NCBI GenBank assembly: GCA_963966185.1
Contig: CAWZYM010000156.1
Span: 160,472-224,471 of the forward strand
DNA from: Rhabditoides inermis
Taxonomy: Eukaryota > Nematoda > Chromadorea > Rhabditida > Rhabditidae
Direction of reading: 5' to 3'
DNA length: 64,000 nt
The notes beneath the pieces were generated by a model. That model saw only the letters and a program-made list of their open reading frames with translations, ran no database searches and was not told the DNA's origin. This document shows positions 60,736-64,000 of the stretch, piece after piece. Position numbers and translations under genes: made by a program. Each line of letters opens with the position of its first letter. Position 1 is the stretch's first letter.

Positions 60736-60809
60736 TTAAGGCGTTTTCCAAGGGTTACGAAGAGACTGATCGAATAGACCGCACATTTGAATGCTATTGC
60801 AGGCCGGCG

Positions 60810-63742
60810 ATGAAGCCTTCGCTCCTTTCTCGAGTGAAGTCGGCTGCGTCTCGGGCATCCTCCAAGGTCTCCTCCTCCAATGCTGACTCCATCTCCATGG
60901 CTGCCTCCATTGCAAAGAGTCTCGGGTTGAACGAGAAAACGGGAGAGAGGGTTCGAATGGTGCATATTTTGTAAGATGCAGCTCTCTTTCCAGATCTGGG
61001 AATCGTTCAAGCTAGTCGCAGTCGTCCTGCCTCCGATAGTCGCTGTCATCGCCATATCCACTATGATGATTGTGCAGGTAGTATGACCCATCTCGAACTT
61101 CTCTCCGTCTCTCTCCCCTTTCCCTTTTCCTCAAGAAAGCTGCAACCACAGTAGACGTCCGATTGGAAATTGCAACTTGCAGGCGACAAATGCGCTGGTC
61201 ACCTCGAACAAGATGACTCTGTACCTGCACCAGTCGACTCGCATCTCCGACCTGATCAACTCCCTCCGCAGGGAGAGGGACTTCACATGCATAGTATTCA
61301 CCAGGACAGACACCCATCAGGACATTGTCAACGTGAAAGGGGGAAGGGAGCAGGTGGGAGGAGGGCTGCTAGAGAGAAGCAGAGGAGTAGATAGAGGTAA
61401 ATGGTATTGCAATTCAGTGCGACGAATGACGTGGACGCGCGTCTCACTCAGCTTCGCAACGAGACTGACCAGACTGTGAAGGCTATGGCTGCGTGAGTAT
61501 TGCGAGGCAAGACTTATGGTACAAATAAGAAGAAGAGTGGCCGGTTGGTCAAGTGGATAGCGTCACAGCTTGCTAAGTGAACGGTCGCTGGTTCGATTCC
61601 CCTCGTGGGCAATTGTTCTACCGAATTCCACTCCTCCCGGTGGGCCGCGATGTTCACGCCCATCTACCATGAACAGTCAGGACTCGCGCCGCACTGTTCC
61701 AGCCAAGAAGCCCCAATACCCCACTGTAGGATTGTGTGTGCTTTTAGATAACCCATCATGCTACCATTGTATGTACATGTCGGAATCAGGCTGATAAACA
61801 AACAAAAAAGAAGAAAAAAAGAAATACCCAGCAAGTAATTGTTATACCATGAAGCGGGCGAGACTGACTTCGACCAATTTGACAACAAAAAAAAAACAAT
61901 TTCATTTTACTCTCTCTGCCTGGTCGACCGGCGAATGGTTAATACATGACAGAACCCTATTTCAACTGCGTATGTTTCAGTACATGGTCCTCTCTCGTCA
62001 CCCTACAGTCACCCGAGGTCAGTTCACTTTGTTATATGCCTGTCTTTCTCGTTTCCCTATATTTTCTATCCGTAACGATAAAACGATATGGATGTGTTTG
62101 AGGAGCGTGGCCTGGGTCTGAATGTACGCGGATACATTCGCGTACACTCTGTCGTCGTATCGGAAGAGGGTGGGACAGACAGAGGGAGGGGGCGGAGTCA
62201 GCAGCTGCACCGAGAATGTCGAGTGAGTATTCCATCATGTCTAGTGTACCTGACACGTAAGGTAAAACAAAAATAAAACAACTGAAGCATAACTAGATGT
62301 GCTGCATACCTTTCAGCGTGTAGGACAAATGTAATTACCGAAAAGATGACAACAATTCAGCTTGCATGTTGTTTCTATGCTCTATAATTACTTCACTCAA
62401 ATATGAAGATTGAAGATGCGATTCGAAACCGCTTTCAGTTTCTACACGCCACGCATCGAGTGTCTGATGAACAACATAGCCAGGGTATTCTACGAAACAG
62501 ATGAAGGTGTGTTGACAACTGACTCGAGTAATCTGTAGCTAGTTGTTGTCTGTTGTAATAGTAATCACTGTTACGTGACTCGAGTTATCACAAGGGTTAT
62601 CAGAACAGTATTTGCAGGAGTGTTCTGGGGCGCTTTGAACGCAGTCCGATTTGCGATGCAAGCAGCAGAGACAATGGGTACAAGGTGAAAATAGAATCAT
62701 GTGTGAATAAAATAGTAACAAATTTCAGAGAGAAGGCGGCTCTCCCTACTTTGCTGATGGCTACTACAAGAGTGTGAAGATGCGAGATATGCTACTCTGT
62801 CAGTCTTCTCTCTCTCTTCTATCCCCCCTCTCTCTCTCCATATCTTCCAATTCTACTTCACAGACAACCAAGGAGCCACGACTCGTCTCATGGACCAAGC
62901 AGCCGCCTCGAACACCCTTGCCAAGACATACCTCGACAGGATGTTCATAGACAACGCCACCGTATTCGAGAAGATCGAGAACCTCACAGTGCAGGTTCGT
63001 ACAATGTCTAGTGGTTCGTGATTCAGAGATTCAATCACGTTCCTGTATGCAAGGCTCCGTTCCCAATCAGAGTTGCTGGTATGATATTCTTTCCATCCAG
63101 GCGCTGGCTAACGTCTCGTTCACTTCGGGCGACCGTTCGTGGGAGTGGTTCGAGCTGCTGACCACCGAGAGGAAACTGCGAGTCGAGGGCGTTAGTCACA
63201 CTCCTCTCCTCCTCGACTGTGACACGCATTGCAGACGCGGGACCTGCTGATCGGCTCGATGTTGGAGTGCATAGAGGCGGCTGACGTCTCCTCCAACTCG
63301 CTCCTCGCGTCCGCTGCGTCCATCGTCGCCGTTGCCCTTCTATTGAGCATCCCCATCACTATATACTACGCTATCAAGAGCCACCAGCTCAACAAGCAAG
63401 TCAGGTGCGTGTATTCTTACTGTTTCTGTTTTGTTATATGTTGTTTTAATACGTTTTCGACTTGTTTTAGAGCGAAGATGGCGGAACTGAACCAAGAAAA
63501 GTGAAATCGGAGCGAATCCTCTTCCAGATGATGCCGATGAAGATTGTAAAGGACTTGCAGGTAAGCGTATGTACTTGCAGGTAGGCGCTCTCCCTCTTCC
63601 TCTCTCTCTCTCTCCCTCTCTTCCAGGCCGGTCGCACTGTCGCTCCAAAGATGTTTTCCGAATGTACCGTCTACTTCTCGGATATCAAAGGATTCACAAC
63701 CATATCCCAAACGAGCACGCCTCTGGAGGTGAGTGAGGGAGA

Positions 63743-63784
<42 letters not shown>

Positions 63785-63901
63785 ATAGGAGAGAGAGAGA
63801 GATAGTTCTCTCTTAAGGTGGGTGAACATGCTGAACTCTCTCTACACCACCATGGACACAGTGCTCGACCAGTACAGGGTATACAAGGTCGAGACAATTG
63901 G
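60810..63901 (+). CDS. membrane guanylate cyclase with NIT-like sensor domain (3' end outside window)
   Basis: Predicted receptor that makes cGMP. A basic/Ser-rich start ([19 protein letters not shown]) precedes TM1 ([20 protein letters not shown]). The extracellular part has a NIT-like stretch ([19 protein letters not shown]), then [34 protein letters not shown] and [22 protein letters not shown]2 is [20 protein letters not shown] coupling segment ([16 protein letters not shown]) enters the cyclase domain: [35 protein letters not shown] and [10 protein letters not shown], where the window ends. No kinase-homology domain is present, unlike the usual nematode receptor cyclases. Two junctions do not close in phase: around 61.33-61.45 kb and at the acceptor near 63819. 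The ATG is 7 nt behind a TTGCAG acceptor (60797-60802). Confidence 0.83.
61537..61815 (+). mobile_element. tRNA-derived SINE, family 2
   Basis: The head shares GTGGATAG and GGTCGCTGGTTCGATTCCCCTCG with family 1, but the body is different (CACTCCTCCCGGTGGGCCGC and onward). It ends GGAATCAGGCTGATAAACAAACAAAAAAG. It lies in a guanylate cyclase intron. Confidence 0.75.
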
Positions 63902-64000
63902 TGAGTGTTTATGATGTATTGGTCAGCCAGTAATTCATTTTAGCGAGAGTACTGTTACGAAACATACAGTATACAGTAGATTCAATAGTTTAAGTACCAT

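Overview
The window reads as animal nuclear DNA, most likely from a free-living nematode; the species cannot be named. Every gene is split into small exons by GT-AG introns of about 35 bp to 2 kb. Acceptors are mostly TTTCAG or TTGCAG. Several start codons sit 1-14 nt behind such an acceptor, as expected for spliced-leader (SL) addition. The two-domain ER FKBP is of the nematode type. Gene models were built by hand from splice sites, reading phase and family motifs. Where I say phases close, I checked them nucleotide by nucleotide.

Layout: (1) 25-8043 (-), a compact membrane ADAM metalloprotease, with a lysine-rich single-TM protein gene nested on the opposite strand in its first intron (6362-7640). 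(2) 9396-12996 (-), phosphatidylserine synthase. (3) 13558-24043 (-), an EDEM3-type ER mannosidase with a PA domain and a possible alternative membrane-anchored terminal exon. (4) 24617-26904 (+), an unrecognised two-TM protein. (5) 27078-29590 (-), an unrecognised four-TM protein. (6) 30963-36767 (-), a GPAT3/4-type glycerol-3-phosphate acyltransferase. (7) 38781-41784 (+), a tetraspanin with duplicated terminal exon pairs. (8) 42991-44221 (+), an ER FKBP prolyl isomerase. (9) 44761-45648 (-), a small three-TM protein. (10) 45951-54776 (-), three tandem secreted Gly-rich proteins with DUF5648-like C-termini; the largest is interrupted by a full-RT LINE in a coding exon. (11) 55678-59022 (+), BTB-BACK-kelch. 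(12) 60810 to the right edge (+), a guanylate cyclase with a NIT-like sensor, cut by the window end.

Several products work at the ER: lipid synthesis (PSS, GPAT), glycoprotein quality control (EDEM3) and folding (FKBP). I see no operon-like logic beyond a possible EDEM3-PSS pair. Mobile DNA is plentiful: two non-LTR retrotransposons, two tRNA-derived SINE families, two MITE-like elements, and very many CT/GA microsatellites, mostly in introns.
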